Positions 31,251-40,474 of a stretch of 64,000 nt of DNA are shown in pieces. Origin of the DNA: Planobispora rosea (GTDB lineage Bacteria > Actinomycetota > Actinomycetes > Streptosporangiales > Streptosporangiaceae). The stretch spans positions 1 to 64,000 of the forward strand of contig NZ_BMQP01000048.1 in the NCBI RefSeq assembly GCF_014648175.1, given 5' to 3'. The stretch's first letter is position 1. Every line of letters begins with the position of its first letter. The position numbers and the translations under genes were made by a program. Under the pieces are notes generated by a model that was given only the letters and a program-made list of their open reading frames with translations, was not told the origin of the DNA and did not search any database.

Positions 31251-34196
31251 ATGTCCAGCACCGACTCCTTCCCCCTCCACCACACCGTCACCGCGATCGT
31301 CGTCTCCCATGACGGGACCCGCTGGCTGAGGGAGACGCTCGACGCGCTGTTCGGGCAGACCCGGCCGGTGGACCGGATCGTCGGAGCGGACAACGGCAGC
31401 CGTGACGGCAGCGCCGCGCTGCTGAAGGAGGTCCTCGGCCCGCAGGCGGTGCTCACCCTCCCGCGCTCCACCGGGTTCGGCGAGGCCGTCGCGGAGGTGC
31501 TCGACCGGCTGGACCCGGCGGGAGGGCGCGAGTGGATCTGGCTGCTCCACGACGACTGCGCCCCGGACGAGCGGGCCCTGGAGACCCTCCTCCACGCCGC
31601 CGACGCCGACCCCGAGGCCGCGGTGCTCGGGCCCAAGCTCCGCGACTGGCTGGACCGGCGGGTCCTGCTGGAGGTCGGCGTCACCGTCGACCGCACGGGA
31701 CGCCGTGACACCGGGCTGGAGCCCCGCGAATACGACCAGGGGCAGTATGACGGCGTCCGGGACGTGCTCTCCGTCTCCACCGCCGGGATGCTGATCCGTC
31801 GCGACGTCTGGGAGGAGGTGGGCGGGCTCGACCCGTTCCTGGCCATCTTCCGGGACGACCTGGACCTGTGCTGGCGGGTCAGGTCCGCCGGGTACCGGGT
31901 GCGCAACGTCACCCGCGCGATCGCCTGGCACGCCGAGGCCGCCCATCGGCGGCGCCGCCGCATCACCGTCAGCGGCGACCATCCCCGCCGCCTGGACCGC
32001 CGCAACGGCATCTTCGTGGTCCTGGCGAACCTGCCGTTCTGGCCGATGGCGCGGGCGCTGCTGCGCAACGCCGCGGGCTCGTCCTTCCGCGCGCTCCTGT
32101 TCCTGCTGGCCAAGCAGCCCGCCAACGCGCTGGACGAGATCGTCGCGCTCGGCTCGGTGCTCGCCCACCCGGTACGGATGATCAGAGCCCGCAGGGCCAG
32201 GGCCCGGGGCAGGAAGGAGAACCACCTCGCGGTCAGGCGGCTGCTCACGCCGCCGGGCACGGGTTACCGGCGGCTGGCGGACCGGGTCCAGAGTTACCTG
32301 GCCGGGTCGGGGTTCGTGGAGTCCACCGGACGGCACCACGCCGTGGGCCCCGCGGACGAGGGCGACGAACTGCTGGCCGACGGCACCGGGAACGCCGGGG
32401 TCCTGTGGCGCGTCCTGCACAACCCGGGCACGGTGCTCTTCCTGGTCCTCCTCGTGATCACGCTGGTGGCCGAGCGCGGCCTGGTCGGCGGGTCCCGGCT
32501 GGGCGGCGGGGCGCTCGTCCCGGTGATCGGCGGGGCGGGGGACCTGTGGACCCTCTACACGGAGGGGAACCCCCGGACGGGCCTGGGCGGAGACGGCTGG
32601 GCCCCGCCGTACGTGGCGGTGCTGGCCGTGCTGTCCACGGTCCTGTTCGGCAAGACCTGGCTGGCGGTCTCCGTTCTGCTGCTCGGCTGCGTCCCGCTGG
32701 CCGGGGCCACGGCCTACGCGGCGACCCGGTCGCTGGTCCGCGGCCGGTGGACCCGCGTCTGGTTCGCCTCGTCCTACGCGCTGCTCCCGGTCGCCACCGG
32801 GGCGGTCGCCGCCGGGCGGCTCGGCACCGCGGTGGTGTTCGTCCTGCTTCCCGTCTACGCGGCCCTGGCCGTCACGGTGTTCACCGGCGAGGGCCGCGGG
32901 GCCCGCCGCGCCGCCTGGGCCCTCGGTCTCCTCCTCGCGGTCGGCACGGCCTTCGTCCCCCTCGTCTACCCGCTCCTGCTGCTTCCCGGCGTCCTGGCCG
33001 TGCCGATCCTCCGGCGCAGGGGGACCGGGCTCTCGACGGCGATCGTGTTCGGCGTGCCGGTGGCGCTGCTGCTGCCCTGGCTGGCCGGGGTGGTCACGGA
33101 GCCCGGACGGCTCCTGCTGGAGGCGGGTCTCCACCTGCCCGGCCTGGCGGACCCGGCGTTGCCCGCGGCCTCCCTGCTCCTGCTGAACCCCGGCGGCCCC
33201 GGGACGCCGCCGCTCTGGGCGACCGGCGGCCTCGTCGCCGTCTGCCTGGCGGCCCTGTTCGTCCGGGGGAGCCGGACGGTCATCGCGATCGGCTGGGGTG
33301 TGGCCCTGTCCGGTGTGCTGGCGGCCGTCCTGGTCAGCCGGATCCCGGTCGCCCCCGTCGGCGGCGACGCCGCGGAGGACACGGCTCCGGCCTGGCCCGG
33401 CGTCCCGCTGGCGCTGGCCGCCCTGGGGATGTCGCTGGCGGCCGCCTTCGCCGCGGACCGCATCCGCGGCTTCCGCGAGCTCCGTGAGCTCCCCGGGTTC
33501 CGCGCGCCCCGCCGGGCGCGCGCAACCCGGGGCCCCGGCGGGGCGCGTCGGGCCGCCGCGCTGCTGGTCGCGGCCGTCGCGGCCGCCACGCCGCTGCTCG
33601 CGGCGGGTCTGTGGGCCGCCACCGGCGTCACCGGGCCGATCAGCGGGAACGTACGCGATGTGCTGCCCCCCGCTGCCGTCTCCGTCTCCGTCTCCCGGAC
33701 CGGGGAGCGGATCCTGCTCCTGCGCTCGGGAGCACCCGGCGGCGGCCTGGCCTTCACCGTCCTGCGCGGCCGTACCCCGATCATCGGGGAGACCGACATC
33801 CCCTCGCCCGCCGGTCCCCGCGATCTGGTCAGCGTGGCCGCGGCGGGGCTGGTCTCGGGCCGGGGCGGCGACGACGCCCGGGTCCTGGCCGCCCACGGCG
33901 TGCGGCTCGTGGTGGTGGCCGCGCCGGTGGACCCGGCGGTCAGCGGCGCCCTGGACTCCCAGCCCGCGCTGGCGAGGGTGAGCCTGTCCGAGCGGGGCGG
34001 GGTGTGGCGGCTCACCCAGCCGATCGCGGCCCCGGCCGCCCCGCAGGAGGACCCCTGGCGGGCCCGCTGGCTCTGGGCCCAGGCGCTGATGGTGTCGCTG
34101 GTCGCGGTCCTGGCCGCACCCGGCTCGCGAGCCGCCGACCGCGAGGTCGTCCCGCAGGAACCGCCCGAGACCACGAGGAGACTGGCACCCCGGTGA
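31251..34196 (+). CDS. Large GT2-family membrane glycosyltransferase
   Basis: 981 aa. The N-terminal GT-A domain (about 10-280) begins VTAIVVSHDGTRWLRETLDALFGQT, has the donor-site acidic run LLHDDCAPDE near 100-110, and DPFLAIFRDDLDLCWRVRSAGYRVRNV at about 195-221 with ARAIAWH-like closing His. About ten to twelve membrane spans follow (from ~385 to ~800), with a final soluble segment and a last span near 945-965. This is the actinobacterial GT2-plus-polytopic arrangement that sits beside DUF5719 genes. It probably extends an envelope glycan; donor and acceptor unknown. The stop overlaps the start of the DUF5719 gene. Confidence 0.82.
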   Translation: MSSTDSFPLHHTVTAIVVSHDGTRWLRETLDALFGQTRPVDRIVGADNGSRDGSAALLKEVLGPQAVLTLPRSTGFGEAVAEVLDRLDPAGGREWIWLLHDDCAPDERALETLLHAADADPEAAVLGPKLRDWLDRRVLLEVGVTVDRTGRRDTGLEPREYDQGQYDGVRDVLSVSTAGMLIRRDVWEEVGGLDPFLAIFRDDLDLCWRVRSAGYRVRNVTRAIAWHAEAAHRRRRRITVSGDHPRRLDRRNGIFVVLANLPFWPMARALLRNAAGSSFRALLFLLAKQPANALDEIVALGSVLAHPVRMIRARRARARGRKENHLAVRRLLTPPGTGYRRLADRVQSYLAGSGFVESTGRHHAVGPADEGDELLADGTGNAGVLWRVLHNPGTVLFLVLLVITLVAERGLVGGSRLGGGALVPVIGGAGDLWTLYTEGNPRTGLGGDGWAPPYVAVLAVLSTVLFGKTWLAVSVLLLGCVPLAGATAYAATRSLVRGRWTRVWFASSYALLPVATGAVAAGRLGTAVVFVLLPVYAALAVTVFTGEGRGARRAAWALGLLLAVGTAFVPLVYPLLLLPGVLAVPILRRRGTGLSTAIVFGVPVALLLPWLAGVVTEPGRLLLEAGLHLPGLADPALPAASLLLLNPGGPGTPPLWATGGLVAVCLAALFVRGSRTVIAIGWGVALSGVLAAVLVSRIPVAPVGGDAAEDTAPAWPGVPLALAALGMSLAAAFAADRIRGFRELRELPGFRAPRRARATRGPGGARRAAALLVAAVAAATPLLAAGLWAATGVTGPISGNVRDVLPPAAVSVSVSRTGERILLLRSGAPGGGLAFTVLRGRTPIIGETDIPSPAGPRDLVSVAAAGLVSGRGGDDARVLAAHGVRLVVVAAPVDPAVSGALDSQPALARVSLSERGGVWRLTQPIAAPAAPQEDPWRARWLWAQALMVSLVAVLAAPGSRAADREVVPQEPPETTRRLAPR

Positions 34197-35614
34197 AGTC
34201 CCTGATCGAGAACCGGTTCGGCCTGCCGGTCCTGGTGCTGGCAGCCCTGCTCGCCCTGTACGGCGTGGCCGCGGCCACCCGGCCCGCCCCGGCCGCCGAG
34301 CCGCCGCCGGGCCCGCGGAAGGTCCCCGTGGCCGCCGTGACGACCGTCTGCCCCGACTCCGCCGGCGCGCAGATCGGCGTCGTCACCCCGCCCGGGGGCG
34401 AGGCCGTCACCCCGGGCGAGACGAGGGTCGCGGCCGGGGACAAGGTTCTGGACACCCTGAGGGAGCCGGGGCGGCTCTGGCACGAGACGGCGCCCGACGG
34501 GACCGGCCCGGTCACGGTGACCGCCACCGGGAGCGGCGCGGCGGGACTGGAGTCGGCCCAGACGCGCAGGGAGACCTCCGGACGACACCGGGGCCTGGCC
34601 GGGACGCGGTGCGTGGAACCGGCCGCGAGCACCTGGCTGGTCGGTCCGGGACCGGCGGCCGCCGACGTCACGCTGCACCTGACCAACGCCGATCTCGCCG
34701 GGGCCGTCGTGGAGATCCTGATCTACTCGGGTGAGGGCCAGGTGGTGAACGAGACCGGCGGCATCCTCACTCTGGACCCCGGCGAGAGCCGTACCGTCGA
34801 CCTCGCGGACCTGGCTCCGTCCCCGCTGGTGATGGCCGTTCAGGTACGGACCGGTCCAGGCCGCGTCACCGCCGGGGCCCGCGCGGTCATGGACGACGGC
34901 AGGGGCGTCGACTGGCTGCCCGTCTCCGCGCCCCCGGCCACCCGCGTCGTGGTGCCGGCCGTACCCGGCGGCGGGGGCAGGCGCGAACTGCTGGTCGCCA
35001 CCCCGGCCGATACCGACACCCTGGTGGAGGTCAAGGCCCTCACCCCGGACGGGACCTACGCCCTCAAGGGCCGCGAGCTGGTCGAGGTGCCCGCCGGGTC
35101 CGTCGCGACCGTCGATTTGTCCACCGGCATCGGCGGCCAGCCCGCCGCGCTCGTCCTCACCTCCGAGACGCCGATCGTGGCCGGCCTGGTCGCCACCGGG
35201 ACGGGCAAGAAGCCCGACGTGGCCTTCACCGCCGGGGCGGCCCCGATCGACCTGGGCAGCGTCGTGGCGGACAACCGCACGGGCGGGGGGAGGAGCTCCC
35301 GGTTGCTGCTGGCCGCTCCGGACACGCCCGGCAAGGTGAGCGTGCAGGTGCTGCCGCGCTCGGGTGAGACGCCCGAGCCGTTCGAGCTGGCCGTCGCCGC
35401 CGCCCGGGTCAAGGAGGTCAAGCTGCCCGAGGCGGACGGCGCGTTCGCGGTGGTGGTGCTGCCGCTGCCGGGCTCGGGGCCGGTGTACGGCGGGCGGGTG
35501 ATGGACGAGAAGCTCGACGACGGGCTCGCGCTGACCGTCCAGCCGCTGGCGGCCGCCCGCATGTGGGCGATGGTCCCGCCGGTCACCGAGTCCGCGGCGG
35601 TCGTCCTGCCCTGA
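34193..35614 (+). CDS. DUF5719-family secreted/anchored protein
   Basis: 473 aa from GTG 34193, which overlaps the GT2 stop (GTGA). A short basic start and hydrophobic segment (FGLPVLVLAALLALYGVAAAT, about 9-29) form an uncleaved anchor or signal. The rest is a beta-rich extracellular region with repeated strand motifs (VTLHLTNADLAGAVVEILIYSGEGQV, SVATVDLSTGIGGQPAALVLTS). It matches the layout of DUF5719 proteins, which occur next to this type of GT2 gene; no enzymatic motif is visible. Translational coupling argues that the two proteins act together outside the membrane. Confidence 0.78.
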   Translation: MKSLIENRFGLPVLVLAALLALYGVAAATRPAPAAEPPPGPRKVPVAAVTTVCPDSAGAQIGVVTPPGGEAVTPGETRVAAGDKVLDTLREPGRLWHETAPDGTGPVTVTATGSGAAGLESAQTRRETSGRHRGLAGTRCVEPAASTWLVGPGPAAADVTLHLTNADLAGAVVEILIYSGEGQVVNETGGILTLDPGESRTVDLADLAPSPLVMAVQVRTGPGRVTAGARAVMDDGRGVDWLPVSAPPATRVVVPAVPGGGGRRELLVATPADTDTLVEVKALTPDGTYALKGRELVEVPAGSVATVDLSTGIGGQPAALVLTSETPIVAGLVATGTGKKPDVAFTAGAAPIDLGSVVADNRTGGGRSSRLLLAAPDTPGKVSVQVLPRSGETPEPFELAVAAARVKEVKLPEADGAFAVVVLPLPGSGPVYGGRVMDEKLDDGLALTVQPLAAARMWAMVPPVTESAAVVLP

Positions 35615-35640
35615 GCCGGGAGCCGGGAGCCGGGAGCCGG
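35613..35640. repeat. Four tandem 7-bp GAGCCGG units
   Basis: Four exact GAGCCGG copies start in the DUF5719 stop codon and run into the short convergent gap. Confidence 0.85.
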
Positions 35641-35695
35641 GGGTCGGGCGGTCGGCCGCGATCATCCTGCCCCGGGCCGGGGCGGGGCGGGCGGG

Positions 35696-36154
35696 TCAGT
35701 CGTGGTCGCCGCCGTACCCGGGGTCCACGGAGTCGGGAGAGAGGCCGAGCAGGCCGGCGACCTGCTCCACCACGGTGTCGTGCACCATCGCGCCGAGCTG
35801 GTCGCGGTCGCCGGCCCGGGCCTCCAGCGGGCGGCGGTAGACGATGACGACGGCGGGGTGCCGGCCGTCGGCGGGCTCGGTCCGGCCGAACGGGATGGGA
35901 TCGCCGCTCAGCAGACCGGGGCCGTCGCCCAGGTCGGCCGCCGGCGGCACCTCCTCGACTGCGAACTCCACGGAGGCCAGCTGCCGGCCCCAGCGGGGCT
36001 TGAGCCGGTCCACGGCGTCCAGGACGAGGTCGTCGAAGCGCTCGCTGCGGGACTTGGCGATCGGCACGTGGGAGGGCGCCAGGGGGCCGCGCATGCCCCG
36101 CCCGTGGCGGTCGCGCCTGCGGGGGGAGCGGGGTCTTCCGGGTGCCGGGCTCAC
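35696..36154 (-). CDS. Zincin-like metallopeptidase-family protein with degenerate zinc site
   Basis: 152 aa. Basic Arg/Pro N-terminus (1-30), then the small zincin-like fold: RFDDLVLDAVDRLKPRW, VEFAVEEVPP, IPFGRTEPADGRHPAVVIVYRRPLEARA, and a final helix HDTVVEQVAGLLGLSPDSVDPGYG. In peptidase members the helix carries HExxH; here the aligned residues read E-Q-V-A-G, so zinc ligation and catalysis appear lost. From memory this form is common in actinobacteria. The M. tuberculosis counterpart by position is Rv3259. It is convergent with DUF5719 and divergent from DUF3499. Confidence 0.8.
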   Translation of the reverse strand: MSPAPGRPRSPRRRDRHGRGMRGPLAPSHVPIAKSRSERFDDLVLDAVDRLKPRWGRQLASVEFAVEEVPPAADLGDGPGLLSGDPIPFGRTEPADGRHPAVVIVYRRPLEARAGDRDQLGAMVHDTVVEQVAGLLGLSPDSVDPGYGGDHD

Positions 36155-36330
36155 GAGCCCAGCTTAGGGTGTGCCCCCTGGATCTTCAGCCTCCCCGGTG
36201 GCGCGGGGGACGGTTCGGAAGCGGGAGCCGTACGGGAGGAAAGGGGGAGGAGAGCCCCGATGGGTGTCCGAATTGTGGCGACACGCTCGTTAAGAGCGCT
36301 CAGATAGTGGCGCCCTGGACGCTTACCGGA

Positions 36331-36336
36331 TACGGT
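36331..36336 (+). promoter_or_regulatory. -10 box of the DUF3499 gene
   Basis: TACGGT ends 7 bp before GTG 36344. Confidence 0.45.
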
Positions 36337-36343
36337 CACCACC

Positions 36344-36712
36344 GTGAGCCCCGTCCGCCGCTGTTCCCGCACCGCGTGCAGTCAGCCTGCCGTTTTCACG
36401 CTCACGTACGTCTACGCCGATTCGACCGCTGTTCTCGGGCCCTTGGCAACGTACGCCGAGCCGCACTGCTACGACCTGTGTGCCGAACACGCCGAGCGGC
36501 TGACCGCACCGCGCGGCTGGGAGGTGGTCCGCCTGCCCACCGAGGGCGTGCCGCCGAGCACGGACGACCTGGAGGCCCTCGCCAACGCGGTGCGCGAGGC
36601 CGCCAGGCCCGCTCCGGCGGGGAAGGCCGAGCCGGTCGGCCAGGCGGTCGAGATCGGACGGCGCGGACATCTGCGGGTGCTCCGCTCGGCGCAGCCCCAG
36701 CGCGACCGCTGA
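36344..36712 (+). CDS. DUF3499-family protein
   Basis: 122 aa. The conserved part (about 4-75) includes RRCSRTACSQPAVFTLTYVYADSTAVLGPL and AEPHCYDLCAEHAERLTAPRGWEVVRL. Its Cys/His set (C7, C12, C42, C46, H49) looks like a small zinc-ribbon site. The C-terminal ~40 residues are variable. It is an actinobacteria-wide conserved gene sitting upstream of manB (Rv3258c position in M. tuberculosis), of unknown biochemical role. A GTG start close behind a -10 box suggests a leaderless message. Confidence 0.85.
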   Translation: MSPVRRCSRTACSQPAVFTLTYVYADSTAVLGPLATYAEPHCYDLCAEHAERLTAPRGWEVVRLPTEGVPPSTDDLEALANAVREAARPAPAGKAEPVGQAVEIGRRGHLRVLRSAQPQRDR

Positions 36713-36777
36713 ACCCTCTAGGCTGGGTTCGACCTAGGCAGGGTTCGGCAGAGACGACACCGAGGGGCGGAGCTGGA

Positions 36778-38154
36778 GTGGGCGACCTCGCCAAGATCTT
36801 CAAAGCGTATGACGTGCGCGGCGTCGTGCCGGACGAGTTCGACGAGGCGACCGCGGAGGCGGTCGGAGCCGCTTTCGTCGAGGTGATCGAGGCGGGCAAG
36901 CTCGTTCTGGCCCACGACATGCGCTCCTCGTCGGGGCCGCTGGCCGCCGCGTTCGCCCGGGGGGCGACCTCGCGGGGCGCCGACGTGATCCACGCCGGTC
37001 TGGGCTCCACCGACCTGCTGTACTACGCGAGCGGCAGCCTGGGGCTGCCCGGCGTGATGTTCACCGCCAGCCACAACCCGGCCCGCTACAACGGGATGAA
37101 GATGTGCCGCGCCGGCGCCGTCCCGATCGGCGGTGACACCGGGCTCACCGAGATCCGCGACCGGGCCGCCGAGATCCTGGCCTCCGGCGCGGCGGGCGAG
37201 GGCGCCGGAGGCTCCGGTACGGCCTCCGGGGGCTCCGTCGAGCACCGCGACCTGCTGCGGGGCTACGCCGAGCACCTGCGCGGCCTGGTCGACCTGTCCG
37301 GCATCCGGCCGCTGAAGGTCGTGGTGGACGCAGGCAACGGCATGGGCGGGCACACCGTCTCGGCGGTCTTCGCGGGCCTGCCCGTCGAGCTGGTCCCGCT
37401 CTACTTCGAGCTGGACGGCACCTTCCCCAACCACGAGGCCAACCCGATCGAGCCGGAGAACCTGCGCGACCTGCAGAAGACCGTCACCGAGACCGGCGCG
37501 GACATCGGCCTGGCCTTCGACGGCGACGCCGACCGCTGCTGGGTCGTGGACGAGCACGGCGCGTCGGTCTCCCCGTCCACCGTCACCGCGCTGGTCGCCG
37601 CGCGCGAGCTGGTCAAGCATCCGGGCTCCGTGATCATCCACAATCTGATCACCTCGCGGGGCGTCCCCGAGATCGTCGCCGAGCGCGGCGGCACGCCCGT
37701 CAGGACCCGGGTGGGGCACTCCTTCATCAAGGCCGAGATGGCCAGGACCGGCGCGGTCTTCGGCGGTGAGCACTCCGCCCACTACTACTTCCGTGACTTC
37801 TGGTTCGCCGACTCCGGCATGCTGGCCGCGCTGCACGTGCTGGCCGCGCTGGGCGAGCAGGACCGGCCGCTGTCGGAGGTGCTGGCCGGCTACGCCCGCT
37901 ACGCCGCCTCCGGCGAGATCAACAGCACCGTCGCCGACCAGGCGGCCGCGACGGCCCGGGTCCGGGAGGTCTTCGCCGTCCGTGACGGCGTCACCTTCGA
38001 CGAACTGGACGGCCTGACCGTGTCCGGCCCCGGATGGTGGTTCAATCTTCGTCCGTCCAACACCGAGCCGCTGCTCCGGCTGAACGCCGAGGCGGCCGAC
38101 GAGATTCAGATGGCGGCCATCAGGGACGAGGTCCTGGCCGTCGTGAGGAGCTGA
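36778..38154 (+). CDS. manB: Phosphomannomutase/phosphoglucomutase
   Basis: 458 aa from GTG 36778 (GGGGCGGAGCTGGA upstream); homology begins immediately (LAKIFKAYDVRGVVPDEFD). The phosphoserine loop is TASHNPARYNG with Ser98. The metal loop is FDGDADRCW, the sugar-binding loop is GGEHSAHYYFRDFWFADSG and the phosphate-binding loop is RPSNTEPLLRL. All four active-site loops are intact. It interconverts mannose-6-P/mannose-1-P (or the glucose forms), feeding the GDP-mannose enzyme at 16666. It is the first gene of a run with the Trm112-like and PGI-like genes. Confidence 0.93.
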   Translation: MGDLAKIFKAYDVRGVVPDEFDEATAEAVGAAFVEVIEAGKLVLAHDMRSSSGPLAAAFARGATSRGADVIHAGLGSTDLLYYASGSLGLPGVMFTASHNPARYNGMKMCRAGAVPIGGDTGLTEIRDRAAEILASGAAGEGAGGSGTASGGSVEHRDLLRGYAEHLRGLVDLSGIRPLKVVVDAGNGMGGHTVSAVFAGLPVELVPLYFELDGTFPNHEANPIEPENLRDLQKTVTETGADIGLAFDGDADRCWVVDEHGASVSPSTVTALVAARELVKHPGSVIIHNLITSRGVPEIVAERGGTPVRTRVGHSFIKAEMARTGAVFGGEHSAHYYFRDFWFADSGMLAALHVLAALGEQDRPLSEVLAGYARYAASGEINSTVADQAAATARVREVFAVRDGVTFDELDGLTVSGPGWWFNLRPSNTEPLLRLNAEAADEIQMAAIRDEVLAVVRS

Positions 38155-38158
38155 CCGA

Positions 38159-38332
38159 GTGAAGATCGACGACTGGCTGCTGGAGATCCTGGCCTGCCCC
38201 GGTTGCAAGTCCCCGTTGCGTGCCGAGCCGGAGTCGGACGAGCTGGCCTGCACCTCCGCCTCCTGTGGGCTGGTCTATCCGGTCCGCGACGACATCCCGG
38301 TGCTGCTGGTGGACGAGGCGCGAAAGCCGTGA
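38159..38332 (+). CDS. Trm112-family small zinc-ribbon protein
   Basis: 57 aa from GTG 38159, 4 bp after the manB stop. The sequence has two knuckles, CPGC (C13/C16) and CTSASC (C31/C36), with the family's opening IDDWLLEILACPGC and closing YPVRDDIPVLL. Trm112 proteins are small partners that stabilise methyltransferases and other enzymes; bacterial versions are often found near envelope or sugar genes. Its stop overlaps the GTG of the next gene by 4 bp, so it is coupled to the PGI-like enzyme, a likely partner. Confidence 0.88.
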   Translation: MKIDDWLLEILACPGCKSPLRAEPESDELACTSASCGLVYPVRDDIPVLLVDEARKP

Positions 38333-39435
38333 CCTGGGACGCCGACCGGCTCGACGACTTCGCGGGGCTGGACGACGGCGATCCCGGAGGGATGCTGCGC
38401 GCGGTCGCCGGCTCGGCGGCGCAGATCCGCACCTCCTACCGGGCCGCCCGGGAGGCGGGCGTGCCGTCGCTGGCCGAGGGCGGCCGTCCCCGGGCGATCG
38501 TGATCGCGGGGATGGGCGGTTCGGGCATCGCCGGAGAGGTCCTGGACGCGGTGTGCGGCAACGGCACGCCGCTGCCGATCGTGACGGTGCGCTCCTACCG
38601 GCTCCCGGGCTGGGTCGGGGTGGCCGACCTGGTCGTCGCCGTCTCCTGCTCGGGGACCACCGAGGAGACCCTCGCGATGGCGGTCGACGCCGCGCGCCGC
38701 GGGTGCCGCCTGCTGGCGGTGGGTGCCGCCGGCTCGCCGCTGGAGGAGGTCGCCCGGCAGTCGGGCGCGTCCTTCGTGCCCATCGCGAGCAACGGCCAGC
38801 CGCGCGCCGGGATGTGGGCGCTGTCGGTCCCGCTGATCGTGGCGGCCGCGGGGATGGGCCTGGTCCAGGCCGACGAGGCCGTGTTCGAGTCGACGGCCGC
38901 GCGGCTGGAGGAGATCGCCCACCGTTGCCGTCCGGCGAGCGAGTCGTTCATCAACCCGGGTAAGACGCTGGCCGCGGAGATGGCCGAGTCGGTGCCGATG
39001 ATCTGGGGGTCCTCCCGGCTGGCCGCGGTCGCGGCCTACCGCTGGGCCTGCCAGCTCAACGAGAACGCCAAGTACCCGGCGGTCTGGGGCGAGATCCCGG
39101 AGGCCAATCACAACCAGGTGGTGACCTTCGACGGCCCGCTGGCCCAGCGGGACGTCTTCGCCGACGACCCGGGGCGGACGCTCCGGCTGTTCGTGCTGCG
39201 CGACCTGGAGGAGCACCCGCAGGCCACCCGGCGGCGCGAGGTGTCGGTACGGCTGGCGCAGGACCGTGGCGTGCCGGTCACCGAGATCGTGGCGGAGGGG
39301 TTGCACCCGCTGGAGCGGGTGGCGACCCTCATCGGCCTGGGCGACTACGCGAGTACCTACCTCGCGCTGGGGTACGGCATTGATCCGACCCCGGTGTCGG
39401 CGATCAATGAGCTCAAGGCGAGAATTTCCCAATAG
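38329..39435 (+). CDS. SIS-domain phosphoglucose/phosphomannose isomerase-like protein
   Basis: 368 aa from GTG 38329, overlapping the Trm112-like stop. Two SIS subdomains: AIVIAGMGGSGIAGEVLDAV (about 61-80), SCSGTTEETLAMAVDAAR (about 105-122) and, in the second half, NENAKYPAVWGEIPEANHNQVVTF with the conserved Glu/His of PGI-type sites. It belongs to the bifunctional PGI/PMI group that interconverts fructose-6-P with glucose-6-P or mannose-6-P; M. tuberculosis has Rv3256c at this place. With manB and the nucleotidyltransferase it completes a route from fructose-6-P to GDP-mannose. Confidence 0.85.
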   Translation: MTWDADRLDDFAGLDDGDPGGMLRAVAGSAAQIRTSYRAAREAGVPSLAEGGRPRAIVIAGMGGSGIAGEVLDAVCGNGTPLPIVTVRSYRLPGWVGVADLVVAVSCSGTTEETLAMAVDAARRGCRLLAVGAAGSPLEEVARQSGASFVPIASNGQPRAGMWALSVPLIVAAAGMGLVQADEAVFESTAARLEEIAHRCRPASESFINPGKTLAAEMAESVPMIWGSSRLAAVAAYRWACQLNENAKYPAVWGEIPEANHNQVVTFDGPLAQRDVFADDPGRTLRLFVLRDLEEHPQATRRREVSVRLAQDRGVPVTEIVAEGLHPLERVATLIGLGDYASTYLALGYGIDPTPVSAINELKARISQ

Positions 39436-39479
39436 GATCCTGTCTTGATTTTTCCTGAATTGACGGAGTGGAGGCTGCC

Positions 39480-40415
39480 GTGAGCGCGAGCGGCGGTACA
39501 AAGGCGATCATCGCGGCACTCGCCGCCAATCTCTCGATCGCCGTGGCCAAGTTCGTGGCGTTCGCTTTCACCGGCTCGTCGGCCATGCTCGCGGAGGGCA
39601 TCCACTCGGTGGCCGACTCGGGCAACCAGGCGCTGCTGCTGCTCGGCGGCAAGCGGGCGGCCCGGGAGCGCACCCCCGAGCACCCCTTCGGCTACGGCCG
39701 CGAGCGCTACTTCTACGCGTTCGTGGTGGCGGTGGTGCTGTTCACCATCGGCGCCCTGTTCTCCCTCTACGAGGGCGTCCACAAGCTCAGCAGCAAGGAG
39801 CCGATCGAGTCCCCGCAGTGGGCGTTCGGCGTGCTGATCTTCGCGATCATCGCCGAGATCTTCTCCTTCCGCACCGCGATCAAGGAGTCGAACGCGGTCC
39901 GCGGCGACCAGTCCTGGGTCGCCTTCATCCGCCGCTCGAAGTCTCCCGAGCTCCCGGTCATCGTCCTTGAGGACCTCGGTGCGCTGCTCGGCCTGATCTT
40001 CGCGCTCTTCGGTGTGACCATGGCCGTCGTCACCGGCAACCCCGTGTGGGACGCCATCGGCACCCTGATGATCGGCGCCCTGCTCGGGATCATCGCGGTC
40101 ATCCTGGCGATCGAGACCAAGTCGCTGCTCATCGGCGAGGGCGCCGGCCCCGAGGTCGAGAAGAAGATCTGCGACGCCCTGCAGGGCGCTCCCGAGGTCA
40201 CCCGGATCATCCACATGCGCACGCTCCACCTGGGGCCGGAGGAGATCCTGGTCGCCGCGAAGATCGCGGTGGAGCACGACGACACGGCCGCCGACATCGC
40301 CCGCGGCATCGACGAGGCCGAGCGCCGCGTCCGCGAGGCCGTACCGGAGGCCCGCGTCATCTACCTGGAGCCCGACCTCTACCGGTCCAGCGCCGCTCCC
40401 GCCGGCTCCGCCTGA
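39480..40415 (+). CDS. Cation diffusion facilitator (CDF) transporter
   Basis: 311 aa from GTG 39480, chosen because GGAGG lies 5 bp upstream; an in-frame GTG at 39468 is part of that ribosome site. About six spans in the first ~215 residues. The metal site HSVAD is in span 2 (AEGIHSVADSGNQALL) and FGYGRERYFYAFVVAV precedes span 3. A cytoplasmic C-terminal domain carries IHMRTLHLGPEEILVAAKIAVEHDD. CDF proteins export Zn, Mn, Fe or Co against protons. Between spans 4 and 5 the loop IRRSKSPELPVIVLEDLGALLG differs from the His-rich loop of zinc exporters, so the metal is uncertain. Confidence 0.88.
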   Translation: MSASGGTKAIIAALAANLSIAVAKFVAFAFTGSSAMLAEGIHSVADSGNQALLLLGGKRAARERTPEHPFGYGRERYFYAFVVAVVLFTIGALFSLYEGVHKLSSKEPIESPQWAFGVLIFAIIAEIFSFRTAIKESNAVRGDQSWVAFIRRSKSPELPVIVLEDLGALLGLIFALFGVTMAVVTGNPVWDAIGTLMIGALLGIIAVILAIETKSLLIGEGAGPEVEKKICDALQGAPEVTRIIHMRTLHLGPEEILVAAKIAVEHDDTAADIARGIDEAERRVREAVPEARVIYLEPDLYRSSAAPAGSA

Positions 40416-40425
40416 CGCGCGCCGG

Positions 40426-40472
40426 GCGGCGGCTCGGGGCGCGGCGGCTCAGGGCGTGCGGCGGCTCGGGGC
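40426..40472. repeat. Three 15-bp GCGGCGGCTCRGGGC units
   Basis: Copies at 40426-40440, 40441-40455 and 40458-40472 fill the gap between the convergent CDF and response-regulator genes. Confidence 0.8.
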
Positions 40473-40474
40473 GC

